A stretch of 33,320 bases of DNA from Chloroflexota bacterium (GCA_018825785.1 JAHKAY010000003.1:1-33320); one strand, 5' to 3'. Positions 1-9,235 are shown, counted from the stretch's first letter. Made by a program: numbers and translations. The notes: generated by a model not told the origin, from the letters alone.

Positions 1-480
1 GCAGACCAGGCGGAACTCTTCTGGGCTCTTCAAAGGCTCTAGGCTGCCCGGGAGGACAGGGACCCCGATAGAGCTGGCCAGCTTCCTCACATGCAGCTTT
101 TGCCCCGCCTGGCGCAGGACGGAGGAGGGCGAACCGATGAAGACGAGCCCCGCCTCCTCGCAGACCCGGGCAAACGCGGCATTTTCAGAAAGGAAGCCGT
201 AGCCGGGGTGGACAGCCCTGACCCTACTCCGCCGGGCAATATTCAGTAGCTTGTCCATATTCATATAGGTCTCCTCGACCCAGCAGCCCCCGAGGGGATA
301 GGCTTCCGTCGCCAGGCGCACATGGGGGGCCTCCCGGTCGGGGTCGCTGTAGACAGCAACGGTGGGTATGCCAAGGCGGGAGCAGGTGCGGATAACGCGA
401 ACTGCTATCTCGCCCCGGTTGGCTACCATGACCTTGCCGACCGCTGGTCTTTGGGCAACCCCTTCTGACTGAGGGAACAT
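1..480 (-). CDS. accC: Biotin carboxylase, N-terminal part (truncated by window edge)
   Basis: Reading leftward from an ATG at 480, the 160 visible codons match the N-terminal domain of biotin carboxylase, the ATP-grasp enzyme that carboxylates biotin on a carrier protein in acetyl-CoA or pyruvate carboxylase. Visible motifs are VANRGEIAVRVIR near residues 19-31 and HPGYGFLSEN near residues 94-103, followed by the start of the ATP-grasp region (GQK where GDK or GNK is usual). The frame is open to base 1, so the ATP-grasp and C-terminal domains lie outside the window. The start at 480 gives about 14 residues more than the usual family N-terminus; an internal ATG at 429 (MVANRGE) is the alternative. 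A promoter directly upstream supports 480. AccC and the pyruvate carboxylase A subunit cannot be told apart from this part. Confidence 0.88.
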   Translation of the reverse strand, partial: MFPQSEGVAQRPAVGKVMVANRGEIAVRVIRTCSRLGIPTVAVYSDPDREAPHVRLATEAYPLGGCWVEETYMNMDKLLNIARRSRVRAVHPGYGFLSENAAFARVCEEAGLVFIGSPSSVLRQAGQKLHVRKLASSIGVPVLPGSLEPLKSPEEFRLVC

Positions 481-492
481 GCTACATAGGAG

Positions 493-522
493 AGTCTATC
501 AAAGCCCTGCGCTGCCCGTCAA
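493..522 (-). promoter_or_regulatory. Promoter of the biotin carboxylase gene
   Basis: On the minus strand TTGACG (522-517) is followed by an 18-bp spacer and TAGACT (498-493), preceded by TGA as in an extended -10. Transcription would start about 5 bases before the ATG at 480, leaving practically no leader and no Shine-Dalgarno site. Confidence 0.5.
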
Positions 523-528
523 GGAAAG

Positions 529-1716
529 CTATCTCAAGAAGAACAGGCCGGCCATGGCTACCCCGGCCAGGGAGGCCCCCAGGTAGAAGGGGGCGGCGGG
601 GGCTATTGCCTGCCAGAGCACGCCAGCGAGGAGGCTGGCCGGGAGGGCCGCCAGGCCCACCGCCCCGTGATAGAAACCATAGGCGGTGCCACGGCTCCTC
701 TCGGGCACCAGGTCTGCCACATAGGCCCTCCCCACCCCCTCTGTGGCCCCATAGTAGAGGCCATAGGCGACAAAGAGGAACACCACCTGCCAGGGGGCGG
801 TGGCCTGGGCGAAGCCCAGGTAGATGAGCGCATACACCGCAAAGCCCACCAGGAGAACGGCCTTCCTCCCCAGCCGGTCCGAGAGGACGCCGGCGGGAAA
901 GGATGTGCCGGCATAGACCAGGTTGAACATCGCCAGCACCGCCAGGATATGAAAAGGAGATAGGCCCAGGTCATGCGCCCGCAGGATGAGAAAGGCGTCG
1001 CTGAAACGCCCCAGGGTGAATACGACCATGATAGCCAGGAAGAGTTTGAACCGTCCGCTGAGGCCCTGGTGGGAGGGGGGCTTTTCGGCGGGGGGGGCGG
1101 GGGGAGGTTCCTTCACCTTCCACAGGAGGAGCAGTGGCGCCAGAAAAGCGGGGATGATGCCTATCAGAACCAGCTTTTGATAGGAGGCCCTGGTCAGGTC
1201 GGGGGCCGTGCGCTGGGCAAGAAAGACCGCCAGGGCCGCCAGGGCCAGCCCCACCACCGCCCCATAGCTGTCCAGGGCACGCTGGAAGCCAAAGCCCCTC
1301 CCCCTTTCCTGGGGGGCGGAGGAGCTGGCCACCAGGGCATCCCGGGGAGCGGTGCGCACCGCCTTCCCCAGCCGGTCGATGAACCTCACCCCCAGCACCA
1401 GGCCCCAGGTTGTTGCGAAGTAGAGGAAGGGCTTTGCCAGGCCGGAAAGGGTATAGCCCACTACGGTCAGGGCCTTTCGCTTCTTTGTCCTATCGGCCAG
1501 CCAGCCGGAAAAGACCCGGAGGGTGGTTGCAGTGCTCTCCCCAATGCCCTCTATGAGGCCGATGATAGCCGGCCCCACCCCCAGGACGCTGGTGAGGAAG
1601 AGAGGGAGGATGGTAAGGGTCATCTCCGAGCTGACATCGGTTAGAAAGCTCACCAGGCCCAGGAAGAAGATATTGGGGGGGACCCCCAGGAGCCTCTTTC
1701 CCCCTTTCTTCATCAC
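529..1716 (-). CDS. MFS transporter, 395 aa
   Basis: A major facilitator superfamily membrane transporter with about 12 hydrophobic segments in two halves separated by a hydrophilic Pro-rich loop near residues 203-220 (PPPAPPAEKPPSH). The MFS loop 2-3 signature is recognisable as GWLADRTKKRK near residues 71-81, with a second-half copy GVLSDRLGRKAVLL. The N-terminal half contains FLTDVSSEM and RLGKAVRTAPRDALV, features of an MFS group found in many bacteria whose substrate is not established. The start ATG at 1716 lies two bases beyond the nadD stop, so the two genes are probably one transcript in the order nadD, MFS. Substrate cannot be read from the sequence. Confidence 0.85.
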   Translation of the reverse strand: MMKKGGKRLLGVPPNIFFLGLVSFLTDVSSEMTLTILPLFLTSVLGVGPAIIGLIEGIGESTATTLRVFSGWLADRTKKRKALTVVGYTLSGLAKPFLYFATTWGLVLGVRFIDRLGKAVRTAPRDALVASSSAPQERGRGFGFQRALDSYGAVVGLALAALAVFLAQRTAPDLTRASYQKLVLIGIIPAFLAPLLLLWKVKEPPPAPPAEKPPSHQGLSGRFKLFLAIMVVFTLGRFSDAFLILRAHDLGLSPFHILAVLAMFNLVYAGTSFPAGVLSDRLGRKAVLLVGFAVYALIYLGFAQATAPWQVVFLFVAYGLYYGATEGVGRAYVADLVPERSRGTAYGFYHGAVGLAALPASLLAGVLWQAIAPAAPFYLGASLAGVAMAGLFFLR

Positions 1717-1718
1717 CC

Positions 1719-2324
1719 CTATTTGTAGAGGCCCTTCTCCAGGATATACTGCTCCACTGCACGGGGTACCAGATATCTTATGGGAAGCCCTTCCCTCACA
1801 CGGCGGCGGACTTCAGTGGAACTTATCTGGATGATAGGGCCCTCCAGGAGGTGAACCCTCTTCCCCACCCCCGGTAGGAGCCTCTCCAGGCCGGGGAGGT
1901 CCGGGGCGGGGCAACCCGGCCGGGGGAAGACCACCAGCTCGGCCAGGGCCAGGACCCTCTCCGGGTCTTTCCACCGGGGAAGGTTCTCCAGGGCATCCCA
2001 GCCCAGCAAAAAGAAAAGCCTTTCCCCAGGCATCTGCCCGGAAAGAGCTGCCAGGGTATCCACCGTGTATGAAACGCCGGGGTGGTCGGTTTCAATCCGG
2101 GACACGGCAAAAGCCAGGTTATCTTCTAAAGCCAGTTGGAGCATAGCCAGGCGGTGGGGGGCAGGGGTTATGGTCCTGTCCTTCATCCAGGGTCGGCCAG
2201 CAGGCATAAAGAGGACTTGCCTGAGACCAAGCCTCTCCCTGGCCTCCTGAGCAAGAAACAGATGACCCAGATGCACCGGGTCAAATGTGCCCCCCAGGAT
2301 GCCGGTTTTCACCCCTTTTATCAC
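1719..2324 (-). CDS. nadD: Nicotinate-nucleotide adenylyltransferase
   Basis: NadD transfers AMP from ATP to nicotinate mononucleotide in NAD synthesis. The 201-aa protein has the nucleotidyltransferase motif GGTFDPVHLGHL near residues 11-22, with the HxGH catalytic histidines, and the C-terminal ISSTEVRRRV motif near residues 167-176. The length fits the family. The start is a GTG at 2324; a second in-frame GTG at 2312, just before the first beta-strand (VKTGILGGTFDP), is an alternative. The gene sits between the dnaA-like gene upstream and an MFS transporter downstream, all leftward. Confidence 0.95.
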   Translation of the reverse strand: MIKGVKTGILGGTFDPVHLGHLFLAQEARERLGLRQVLFMPAGRPWMKDRTITPAPHRLAMLQLALEDNLAFAVSRIETDHPGVSYTVDTLAALSGQMPGERLFFLLGWDALENLPRWKDPERVLALAELVVFPRPGCPAPDLPGLERLLPGVGKRVHLLEGPIIQISSTEVRRRVREGLPIRYLVPRAVEQYILEKGLYK

Positions 2325-2334
2325 TTCTTAGAAA

Positions 2335-2371
2335 ATAGAAGACATATCATATTTATAAATAATAATAATGC
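2335..2371. other. AT-rich tract between dnaA-like gene and nadD
   Basis: A short, almost G/C-free tract in an otherwise very GC-rich stretch. It contains TATAAA- and TATGAT-like hexamers on the minus strand that could serve as the nadD promoter. No DnaA-box consensus (TTATNCACA) is seen beside it, so an origin is not supported. Confidence 0.35.
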
Positions 2372-2409
2372 CTGGAGGTAGAAAGGGAAAGGGGACGAAA
2401 AGGGCAGTT

Positions 2410-3798
2410 CTAGATTCGGACCTTCTGCCGGAGCTCCTGGAGTCTGGCCTGGAAAGAGGGGTCTCGTTCGAGCTGGCGAACTATCTTCTCGTAGCCATAC
2501 CTTACTGAAGCCTTTGCCGTTTGACCCAGGGCAGCCCCGATCTCGGAGATAGGCAGGCCCAGTTCTTCCCTGAGGAGGTAGATGACAATATGCCGGGCCA
2601 TGCTGATGCGGGGGGACCTCTTTCTTGAGAGTAGGTCCTGGCGGGTGAGCTGGAAGGAATGGGCCACGGCATCCAAGACCCTTGCGGGGGGTGGGGGGGC
2701 CTCCGTGTGAGGGGCCAGGGCCTGGGAAGCTAGCTCGGTGGAAAGAGGAAGACCGGTGAGGCGGGAGTAGGCCGCCAGCCGGTGGAGTCTCCCTTCCAGC
2801 TCCCGCACACTCTCCGTCGCCCCCTCTGCCACAAGCTCCAGGACCGTGCGTGAGACAGTGAGGCCCAGTGAGGCCGCCTTCGTCTTCAGGATGAGGAGGC
2901 GGGTGGTGGGGTCTGGGGGCTGGAGGCCGACGAGGAGACCTCCTTCCAGGCGGGAGCGGAGCCTTTTGTCCAAGAAGGAGAGGACCTGCGGGGGGCTATC
3001 GGCGGTGAACACAATCTGATGGCCGAAGGAAGATATGTAGTCGATGGTATGGAGGAGGCTCTCCTGGGTCTGCTGCTTGTTGGCTAGAAAGGAGAGGTCA
3101 TCCACTAGCAGGATGTCCGCAGAGATGCACTTCTGACGGAAGGCTGCAGTCCTCTTTTGCTGGATGGAGAGGATGAATTCATTGGTATACTCCTCCGCCG
3201 TCAGCAGAAGGGGCCCCCAGCCCCTGGCCTGAGAGAAGTTTCCGGTGGCATGGAGGAGGTGGGTCTTGCCCAGGCCGGGAGGGCCGTAGATGAAGAGGGG
3301 GTTAAAGCTGGCCCCGGGCCTTTCCGCGGCCTGAAGGCAGGCGGCGTGGGCCAGGCGGTTGCACTGGCCTACCATAAAGCTATCAAAGGTATAGCGGGGG
3401 TTGAAGCAGGAAAGGCGGAGGGGCGAAGGGGCCTGGGCCACCTGGAACTCCACCTCCACCTCTTGCCCCAGGAGGCCCAGGAGGGTGCGTCTTATCAGGG
3501 AATAGAGGCTCCTTTCCAACCATTCACGGGCAAAGGGGCCGGGGACTCCAACAACAAAGACGCCGGCCTCATAGCCGAGCCCCTTTGTATCTTTAAGCCA
3601 GGTCTGGTAATTGGCCTTGGTGACCTGGAGTTGGAGTTGACCCAGAACTGTTTCCCAAAGCTCTTGGGCCGATTTCAGGCTGCACCTCCAGAACGCTCCA
3701 ATGTTAGTGGGGCGGGAGGGAGGGGACAAGGGGGCTGCGGGGGGGGATAAGACAGGGGCGGGGGGGCCGGCGGGCCTTCTCGTCCCCTCTCGTTCCAT
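2410..3798 (-). CDS. DnaA-like replication initiator with divergent DNA-binding domain, 462 aa
   Basis: All DnaA regions are recognisable: domain I (AQELWETVLGQLQ... near residues 44-110), the AAA+ core with Walker A GPPGLGKTH (172-180), Walker B ILLVDDLS (229-236), arginine-finger region KRLRSRLEGGL (278-288), sensor 2 region VRELEGRLHRL (331-341), and a C-terminal helical domain IV (about 371-445). Domain IV departs from the family: the DnaA-box recognition signature G-RDHTTV is replaced by GQTAKASVRYGYEKI, so the Asp-His-Thr that contacts DNA is missing. The first 40 residues are Pro-rich and poorly conserved, so the true start may be later; a GGAGG lies 6 bases before an in-frame CTG at about residue 41. 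It may be a second DnaA paralogue and not the main initiator. No DnaA boxes were seen nearby. Confidence 0.82.
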   Translation of the reverse strand: MEREGTRRPAGPPAPVLSPPAAPLSPPSRPTNIGAFWRCSLKSAQELWETVLGQLQLQVTKANYQTWLKDTKGLGYEAGVFVVGVPGPFAREWLERSLYSLIRRTLLGLLGQEVEVEFQVAQAPSPLRLSCFNPRYTFDSFMVGQCNRLAHAACLQAAERPGASFNPLFIYGPPGLGKTHLLHATGNFSQARGWGPLLLTAEEYTNEFILSIQQKRTAAFRQKCISADILLVDDLSFLANKQQTQESLLHTIDYISSFGHQIVFTADSPPQVLSFLDKRLRSRLEGGLLVGLQPPDPTTRLLILKTKAASLGLTVSRTVLELVAEGATESVRELEGRLHRLAAYSRLTGLPLSTELASQALAPHTEAPPPPARVLDAVAHSFQLTRQDLLSRKRSPRISMARHIVIYLLREELGLPISEIGAALGQTAKASVRYGYEKIVRQLERDPSFQARLQELRQKVRI

Positions 3799-3817
3799 CT
3801 TTCTCTCCGTCTTTCTC

Positions 3818-3846
3818 TTTTCACCAAGGGGAAGGGATGCTAAGAT
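3818..3846 (+). promoter_or_regulatory. Promoter of fmt
   Basis: TTTTCA (3818-3823), 17-bp spacer, TAAGAT (3841-3846) preceded by TGC. The fmt ATG is 9 bases past the end of the -10, so the transcript would be essentially leaderless; no Shine-Dalgarno site is present. Confidence 0.5.
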
Positions 3847-3854
3847 TCTCCTAA

Positions 3855-4781
3855 ATGGCTCTGGCGGTGTTTATGGGGACCCCGGATTTTGCTGTTCCCG
3901 TCCTGGAGGCCCTGCTGGGCGCCCACCGGGTGGTGGGGGTGTATACCCGCCCGGATGAGGCGGGGGGGAGGGGGCTTCTTCCCATTCCCTCCCCGGTGAA
4001 GGTGGTTGCCCAGAGGGCGGGCCTGCCCCTCTTCCAGCCCAGGAGCCTGAAGGGCGGGGAGGAGGTGGTCAGGCTGAGGGAGCTGGCCCCGGAAGTGGCC
4101 GTGGTGGCTGCTTACGGCCTTCTCCTGCCCCCGGAGGTGCTCCGGGTCCCGTCGGCAGGCTGCCTTAACGTCCACCCTTCCCTCCTGCCCCGCCACCGCG
4201 GCCCCTCCCCCATTGCGGGGGCCATCCTGGCCGGGGATGAGGAGACGGGGGTAAGCCTGATTCTGATGGACGAGGGCATGGACACTGGCCCCCTCCTGGC
4301 CCAGGAGAGGTTGCCTATAGGGCCCCAGGACACCGCCCTCTCCCTGGGGCAGAAGCTTTCCCACCTGGGGGCCTGCCTCCTCTTAGAGGTCCTGCCCCGG
4401 TATTTGAGAGGGGAGAGCAGGCCTGCTCCCCAGCAGGGGGAGCCGAGCTATACCCGGCTCATCCGGAAGGAGGAGGGGGCGATGGACTGGTGCCTCCCTG
4501 CCCGCTCGCTGTGGCTCCGGGTAAGGGCGTTCCACCCCTGGCCGGGGGCCTTCACCAGCTTTAAGGGCCGGCGGCTGAGGGTCCTGGAGGCCTTCCCCCG
4601 GGCGGTGTCCCCTCCCCTGGTGCCGGGTCAGGTGAGGGCCCTGGGGAAAGGGGTGGGGGTGGAGACCGGGGAGGGGGTCCTGGAGCTCATTACCCTGCAA
4701 ATGGAGGGGAGGCGAGCCCTCCCCATAGAAGAGTTCCTGAGGGGCCAGAGGGACTTTGTCGGCGCTGTCCTGCCCGGCTAG
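3855..4781 (+). CDS. fmt: Methionyl-tRNA formyltransferase
   Basis: Fmt formylates initiator Met-tRNA with 10-formyl-tetrahydrofolate. The 308-aa protein has FMGTPDFAVPVLEALL at the N-terminus, the catalytic region CLNVHPSLLPRHRGPSPI (Asn, His) near residues 97-114, and MDEGMDTGPLL with the conserved Asp near 137-147. The C-terminal tRNA-binding OB-fold domain follows from about residue 205. Length is typical. The gene starts at an ATG directly behind a promoter, with no Shine-Dalgarno site. It is divergent from the dnaA-like gene (56-bp gap) and convergent with guaB3, their stop codons overlapping within CTAG. Confidence 0.96.
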   Translation: MALAVFMGTPDFAVPVLEALLGAHRVVGVYTRPDEAGGRGLLPIPSPVKVVAQRAGLPLFQPRSLKGGEEVVRLRELAPEVAVVAAYGLLLPPEVLRVPSAGCLNVHPSLLPRHRGPSPIAGAILAGDEETGVSLILMDEGMDTGPLLAQERLPIGPQDTALSLGQKLSHLGACLLLEVLPRYLRGESRPAPQQGEPSYTRLIRKEEGAMDWCLPARSLWLRVRAFHPWPGAFTSFKGRRLRVLEAFPRAVSPPLVPGQVRALGKGVGVETGEGVLELITLQMEGRRALPIEEFLRGQRDFVGAVLPG

Positions 4782-5926
4782 TTCGCGCGCTGCTGGAACT
4801 GGAAGACCTTCCCCTCGGTCTTGATAGAGGGGGCGATGACCAGGTCCACCTTGTGCATGTCGCGGAGGGTGAGGGCTCCCACAATTCCTGCACAGGTGCG
4901 CAGGGCCCCTATCAGGTTCTGGGTGCCATCGGTGCGGGAGGTGGGGCCAAAGAGGATACGCTCGAGGGAGCCGGTGGTGCCCACCCGGATGCGGGTGCCC
5001 CGGGGCAGGGCGGAATGGGGGGTGGCCATCCCCCAGTGATAGCCCCTTCCGGGGGCCTCCTCGGCCTGGGCCATGAGAGACCCCAGCATCACCGCATCGG
5101 CCCCGCAGGCGATGGCTTTGCACACGTCCCCGCCATTCCTGATGCCGCCATCGGTAATAAGGCAGACATAGCGGCCCGTCTCTCGGAAGTATTTCTCCCT
5201 GGCCAGGGCGCAGTCCATGGTGGCGGTGACCTGGGGCACCCCCACCCCCAGCACCTCCCGGGTGGTGCAGGCCGCCCCCGGCCCCACCCCCACCAGGAGC
5301 CCCGCTATCCCCGTCTCCATGAGTTCCAGGGACGCGGAGTAGGTAACACAGTTCCCCACCAGGACGGGGACCTTCAACTGGGAGCAGAACTCAGAGAAGA
5401 CCAGGCCCTTGTAGCTCTTGGAGATATGCCGGGCCGTGGTCACGGTGGACTGGATCACCACCACATCGGCCCCGGCCTCCACTGCCAGGGGGGCCAGGCT
5501 CTTGGAGGTCTGGGGGGTCATGGCCGCCCCGCAGATGGCCCCGGCCCCCTTTATCTCCTGGAGCCTCTCCCCCACCAGGTTTTCCTGGATGGGCTGGGAG
5601 TAGACCTTCTGCAGGAGCTGGGTGCAACTCTCCTGGGGGGCAGAGACAACCTCGTCCAGGACTGCCTGGGCATCTTTGTAGCGGGTTTGGACCCCTTCCA
5701 GGTTCAGAATAGGCAGGCCCCCCAGCCTGGCGAAGAGGATGGAGAACCCCGGGTCCACCACGGCATCCATGGCGGCGGTCAGGACCGGGATGGGGAAGGT
5801 CAGGGGCCCCAGCTGAAAATAGGTATTGGCCTGGTCCGGGTTGACGGTCACATCGCCGGGGACAATGGCTATCTCGTCAAAGCCAAAGGCCTGGCGTAGC
5901 TTCCTGGGCCTGGGCTCAGGCCTCAT
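4778..5926 (-). CDS. guaB3: GuaB3-family IMP dehydrogenase-related protein
   Basis: A 382-aa TIM-barrel protein of the IMP dehydrogenase/GMP reductase superfamily. It lacks the CBS domain pair of classical GuaB and matches the GuaB3 type: [15 protein letters not shown] (catalytic-loop Cys near residue 220), [60 protein letters not shown], and a C-terminal [14 protein letters not shown]. Members act in purine nucleotide metabolism, but their exact reaction differs between organisms and cannot be fixed here. A GAGAGGAG Shine-Dalgarno site precedes the ATG at 5926. It converges on fmt with a 4-base overlap. Confidence 0.92.
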   Translation of the reverse strand: MRPEPRPRKLRQAFGFDEIAIVPGDVTVNPDQANTYFQLGPLTFPIPVLTAAMDAVVDPGFSILFARLGGLPILNLEGVQTRYKDAQAVLDEVVSAPQESCTQLLQKVYSQPIQENLVGERLQEIKGAGAICGAAMTPQTSKSLAPLAVEAGADVVVIQSTVTTARHISKSYKGLVFSEFCSQLKVPVLVGNCVTYSASLELMETGIAGLLVGVGPGAACTTREVLGVGVPQVTATMDCALAREKYFRETGRYVCLITDGGIRNGGDVCKAIACGADAVMLGSLMAQAEEAPGRGYHWGMATPHSALPRGTRIRVGTTGSLERILFGPTSRTDGTQNLIGALRTCAGIVGALTLRDMHKVDLVIAPSIKTEGKVFQFQQRAN

Positions 5927-5967
5927 TGCGCTGCCTGTCTCCTCTCTGGAAGATGCTAACTATGGCA

Positions 5968-5996
5968 AATTTAGCAAAATGGTGGGCCCAAGTCAA
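5968..5996 (-). promoter_or_regulatory. Promoter of guaB3
   Basis: Minus strand TTGACT (5996-5991), 17-bp spacer, TAAATT (5973-5968) preceded by TGC. It overlaps the 3' end of the 54-aa small ORF, so the copper-operon tail runs into this promoter. A leader of about 35 bases with a Shine-Dalgarno site follows. Confidence 0.5.
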
Positions 5997-6135
5997 TCCT
6001 GAGAAAGCTCCAGTCCCCCAGATGGGGAGGGAAAGCGGGCTTCCTGAGCACCTGGCCCCGGAAGCTCATGGCTAACAGGGCCAGAAAGCCCAGCCCCAGG
6101 GCCAGGCTCAGGACAAGGCCTGCCTTCTCCTTCAT
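5971..6135 (-). CDS. Small single-TM protein, 54 aa (tail of copper operon)
   Basis: An ORF starting with ATG at 6135, eight bases after the stop of the YHS-domain gene. It begins MKEKAGLVLSLALGLGFLALL, an apparent N-terminal membrane helix or uncleaved signal anchor, followed by a short polar tail containing FPPHLGDWSFL. No family was recognised. Spacing and direction suggest it is the last gene of the csoR-copA operon. It has no strong Shine-Dalgarno site and its 3' end overlaps the guaB3 promoter, so it could be fortuitous. Confidence 0.5.
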   Translation of the reverse strand: MKEKAGLVLSLALGLGFLALLAMSFRGQVLRKPAFPPHLGDWSFLRIDLGPPFC

Positions 6136-6143
6136 CTCGGGTC

Positions 6144-6302
6144 TCAGTGCTTGGGCTCGGCCTTCACATGCTTGGCCGGGTTCCTGTCAAACTCCTTCTT
6201 ACAGCCCACGGAGCAGAAATAGTAGGTCTTTCCCTGGTATTCCGACCTACCCGCGGCCTTCTTCTCATCTACCTCCATGCCGCAGATGGGGTCCCTGGTC
6301 AT
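6144..6302 (-). CDS. YHS-domain protein, 52 aa
   Basis: The sequence begins MTRDPICGMEVDEKKAAG and continues with YQGKTYYFCSVGCKKEFDRNP, which is a complete YHS domain (CGM, the YxFCS motif, then a CKxxFDxNP ending). YHS domains are small Cys-containing modules often fused to or encoded beside copper P-type ATPases, where they are thought to bind metal. Here a free-standing version lies 9 bases behind the Cys-rich 55-aa gene in the csoR-copA operon. Cysteines at residues 7, 30 and 34 are candidate ligands. Confidence 0.88.
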   Translation of the reverse strand: MTRDPICGMEVDEKKAAGRSEYQGKTYYFCSVGCKKEFDRNPAKHVKAEPKH

Positions 6303-6311
6303 GCTCTTCGC

Positions 6312-6479
6312 TTACAGCTCCTGGAGCTCGCCCGCCTTTATCTTTTCCACCAGGATGTTCCACTCTGCTCTCTTGAGGACGGCCAGGTTCTCCCCCTCCC
6401 CGATGCGGACCTCCTCGCCCCGGAACTCCACCGAGGGGCAGCACTGGCAGTCTTTGCACAGGTAAACCTTGGGTTCCAC
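6312..6479 (-). CDS. Small Cys-rich protein, 55 aa (CxxCxCC)
   Basis: Starts at GTG (6479), set by a strong GGAGG seven bases upstream. The protein begins VEPKVYLCKDCQCCPSVEF: four cysteines in a CxxCxCC cluster, followed by a charged stretch (GEEVRIGEGENLAVLKRAEW) and a short helix. No family was recognised. The cluster resembles a thiolate metal site, and the position behind copA and before a YHS protein suggests a metal-binding accessory of the copper system. Function is an inference from context. Confidence 0.75.
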   Translation of the reverse strand: MEPKVYLCKDCQCCPSVEFRGEEVRIGEGENLAVLKRAEWNILVEKIKAGELQEL

Positions 6480-6497
6480 CTTGACACCTCCTATTTT

Positions 6498-6704
6498 TTA
6501 TTTATCCCCCAGCCTCTTCTTGAGGATGGGGGTAATGGTGGGCAGGGCTACGATAAGGGCCAGGAAAAAGACCCACACCGCCCCGGCATAGCGGGCCATG
6601 GCCCCGTGGTCCTGGAGGCTTGCCGCCAGGAAGAAAGCCCCCGCCAGGACAGAGGCCACAGTAAAAGACAACAGGGTGGCCAGGCGGATAGCCTTCTCTT
6701 TCAC
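6498..6704 (-). CDS. Small two-TM membrane protein, 68 aa
   Basis: Two hydrophobic helices (about residues 7-30 and 39-59) joined by a short loop [10 protein letters not shown], ending KKRLGDK. Its ATG overlaps the copA stop by four bases (ATGA type), showing tight translational coupling with the copper ATPase. No family was recognised. It may be an accessory of the ATPase, but nothing beyond position supports that. Confidence 0.75.
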   Translation of the reverse strand: MKEKAIRLATLLSFTVASVLAGAFFLAASLQDHGAMARYAGAVWVFFLALIVALPTITPILKKRLGDK

Positions 6705-9235
6705 GCTGCCTCCAGCCTTCTCACCGGGGGCCGGTAGCCCCGGAGGAGGGTGGTGTTCAGGGTCACCGAGACGGAGCTGGTGGCCATGAAGAAGGCGGCC
6801 AGCTCCGGGCTCACCACCAGGCCGAAGAAGGGATAGAGGAGCCCGGCGGCGATGGGGATGCCCAGGGTATTGTAGCCGAAGGCCCAGAAGAGGTTCTCCT
6901 TTACCTTTCTCATGGTGGCCCGCGAGACCTGGACGGCGGCCACCACATCCAGCAAACGGTCCCGGATTAGGATGACATGGCCTGTTTCCTTGGCCACATC
7001 GGTGCCCGCGCCGATGGCTATGCCCGAATCGGCCTGGGCCAGGGCGGGGGCATCGTTGATGCCGTCCCCCACCATGGCCACCTTCCTTTTCTCTCCCTGG
7101 AGCTTCCTTACCTCCTCGGCTTTATCCTGGGGGAGGACCTCGGCCAGCACCCGGTCAATCCCCGCCTGGCGGGCGATGGCCTGGGCCGTGCGGCGGTTGT
7201 CCCCGGTGAGCATGGCCACCTGGATGCCCAGGCGGTGGAGCTGGTCAATGGCCAGGGGGGCATCGGGCCTGAGGGTATCGGCCACGGCGATAACCCCCCC
7301 GGCCTTTCCATCCCTGGCCAGGAACACTACTGTCTTGCCCTCTGCTTCCAGCCTCTCCACCTGGGGGAGGAGGCTATCAATGGCGATGGCCTTCTCCCCC
7401 ATGAGCTTGCGGTTCCCCAGGAGGATACGGGCCCCGTCCAGGCCCACCTCCACTCCCTGCCCTGGGATGGCCTGGAAGGCCTGGGGCTGGGGGACATCAA
7501 TCCCCTCCTCCCGGGCCCGGCGGAGGATTGCCTCCGCCAGGGGGTGCTCCGAGTTTCTCTCCGCCACCGCCGCCAGCAGAAGCACCTCCCTTTCCGCAAG
7601 GCTGCCCCCCACCATATCGGTGACCGACGGCTCCCCCCGGGTGAGGGTCCCGGTCTTGTCAAAGATGACTGTGTCTACCTTGCTCAGGGCCTCAATGGCA
7701 TCGGCCCCCTTGAAGAGGATGCCGTTCTCCGCGCCTTTCCCCGACCCGGCCATAATGGCGGCGGGGGTGGCCAGCCCCACGGCACAGGGGCAGGAGATGA
7801 CCAGAACGGTGATGGACAGGAGCAGGGCGAAGCCGAAGACCCCGATGGAGCCCAGGGTGTAGGGGGAGAGGATGAAGCTGCTCTCGGGGCGGAAGAAGAG
7901 GCCATAGCCCGCGAAGAACCAGAAGACAAAGACCAGGAGGGCCAGGAGGTGCACCCCCAGGATGAAGTGGCCCGCTACATAGTCGGCCACCTTCTGGATG
8001 GGTGCCTTGGTGGTCTGGGCCTCCTCCACCAGCCGGATAATCTGGGCCAGGGCGGTCTCCTTCCCCACCCGCGTGGCCTGGAAGCGGAAGGCGCCCGTCT
8101 TGTTCAGGGTGCCCCCCGTGACCGGGTCCCCGGACTTTTTCTCCACCGGCAGGCTCTCCCCGGTGAGCATGGACTCGTCCACGGCCGAATAGCCCTCCTG
8201 CACCACCCCGTCCACCGGTATGCTCTCCCCCGGTCTCACCACCACCAGGTCCCCCACCTCCACCTCATCGGCGTGGAGCTCTATCTCCTGCCCCTCCCGC
8301 ACCACCCGGGCCGTCCTGGGCTGGAGCTTCATCAGCTTGCGGATGGCCTCGGAGGTCTTGCCCCTGGTGGCCGCCTCCAGGTACCTGCCCAGGACGATAA
8401 AGCCCGTAAGGAGGGCGGCGGACTCGTAAAAGGTGGCCTTCTCCCCCCCGAAACCCGCCCGTGGCCAGAGGGTATTGAGCACGGCGATGAGGTAGGCCGC
8501 CCCGATGCCGGTGGCATAGAGCAGGTTCATATCGGTGAGGCCCTTTCTCAGCCCCCGGTAGGAATTGACGAAGAACTGCCGCGCTGGCCCCGCTACCACG
8601 ATGGTAGTGAGGGCCCCCAGCAGATATGTATTGCCCAGGAACTCGGGGACAAGGCGTGGGAGGACCCAGTAGTCCCGGAAGGTGCCCAGCATGACGATTA
8701 TCCCCAGGGGCCAGGCGATGGCCAGGTTGACAAGCTGTCGCCTTATCTCCCTCTCCCTGGCCTTCTTCTCCTGCTCCAGGGCCGCCTCCCCCTCCAGGGC
8801 CTCCTGGGCCCCATAGCCCAGCTCCTGGATGGTCCGCTTTATCTCCCTTATCCCCACCACCCCGGGGAGGTATTCCACCCGGGCCGAGCCGGAGGCCAGG
8901 TTGACCACAACCTTGCTTACCCCCTCCAGCTCCCCCACCGCCCGGGTTATCTTCTCCACGCAGGAGGCACAGGTCATCCCGGTGACCCGGAGGAGGGCTA
9001 TCTGCTTTCCTACCCCGTAGCCTATGTCCCGCACCGCCTTTTCCATCTCCCTGGGGGATGTGCGGGCGGGGTCATACTCCACCGCTGCCTGCTCGGAAGC
9101 CAGATTCACCTGGGCCGAAGTCACCCCGGGCACCTCCTCCAGGGCCTGGGTCACATGCGCCACACAGGAGACGCAGGTCATTCCTGTTATGGGCAGAGCG
9201 ATGCGCTTCTTTTCCTGGGTTTCCCTTACCGGCAT
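6701..9235 (-). CDS. copA: Copper-translocating P1B-type ATPase
   Basis: CopA exports Cu(I) across the cytoplasmic membrane. The 844-aa protein has two N-terminal heavy-metal-associated domains, each with a metal-binding motif (GMTCVSC with C21 and C24; GMTCASC with C89 and C92). The membrane and catalytic parts follow: TGES (358-361) in the actuator domain, CPC in TM6 (482-484), DKTGT phosphorylation site (526-530), SEHPLA, and GDGINDAP (723-730). The last helices carry YN and MATSS, the pattern of Cu(I)-specific P1B-1 pumps. Length is normal for a two-domain CopA. It lies 55 bp behind csoR and overlaps the next small gene, so CsoR presumably controls it. Confidence 0.97.
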   Translation of the reverse strand: MPVRETQEKKRIALPITGMTCVSCVAHVTQALEEVPGVTSAQVNLASEQAAVEYDPARTSPREMEKAVRDIGYGVGKQIALLRVTGMTCASCVEKITRAVGELEGVSKVVVNLASGSARVEYLPGVVGIREIKRTIQELGYGAQEALEGEAALEQEKKAREREIRRQLVNLAIAWPLGIIVMLGTFRDYWVLPRLVPEFLGNTYLLGALTTIVVAGPARQFFVNSYRGLRKGLTDMNLLYATGIGAAYLIAVLNTLWPRAGFGGEKATFYESAALLTGFIVLGRYLEAATRGKTSEAIRKLMKLQPRTARVVREGQEIELHADEVEVGDLVVVRPGESIPVDGVVQEGYSAVDESMLTGESLPVEKKSGDPVTGGTLNKTGAFRFQATRVGKETALAQIIRLVEEAQTTKAPIQKVADYVAGHFILGVHLLALLVFVFWFFAGYGLFFRPESSFILSPYTLGSIGVFGFALLLSITVLVISCPCAVGLATPAAIMAGSGKGAENGILFKGADAIEALSKVDTVIFDKTGTLTRGEPSVTDMVGGSLAEREVLLLAAVAERNSEHPLAEAILRRAREEGIDVPQPQAFQAIPGQGVEVGLDGARILLGNRKLMGEKAIAIDSLLPQVERLEAEGKTVVFLARDGKAGGVIAVADTLRPDAPLAIDQLHRLGIQVAMLTGDNRRTAQAIARQAGIDRVLAEVLPQDKAEEVRKLQGEKRKVAMVGDGINDAPALAQADSGIAIGAGTDVAKETGHVILIRDRLLDVVAAVQVSRATMRKVKENLFWAFGYNTLGIPIAAGLLYPFFGLVVSPELAAFFMATSSVSVTLNTTLLRGYRPPVRRLEAA

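Noticed and set aside
2335-2410. Replication origin beside the dnaA-like gene
   Set aside because: The AT-rich tract is short and no DnaA boxes are seen; an nadD promoter is a simpler reading.
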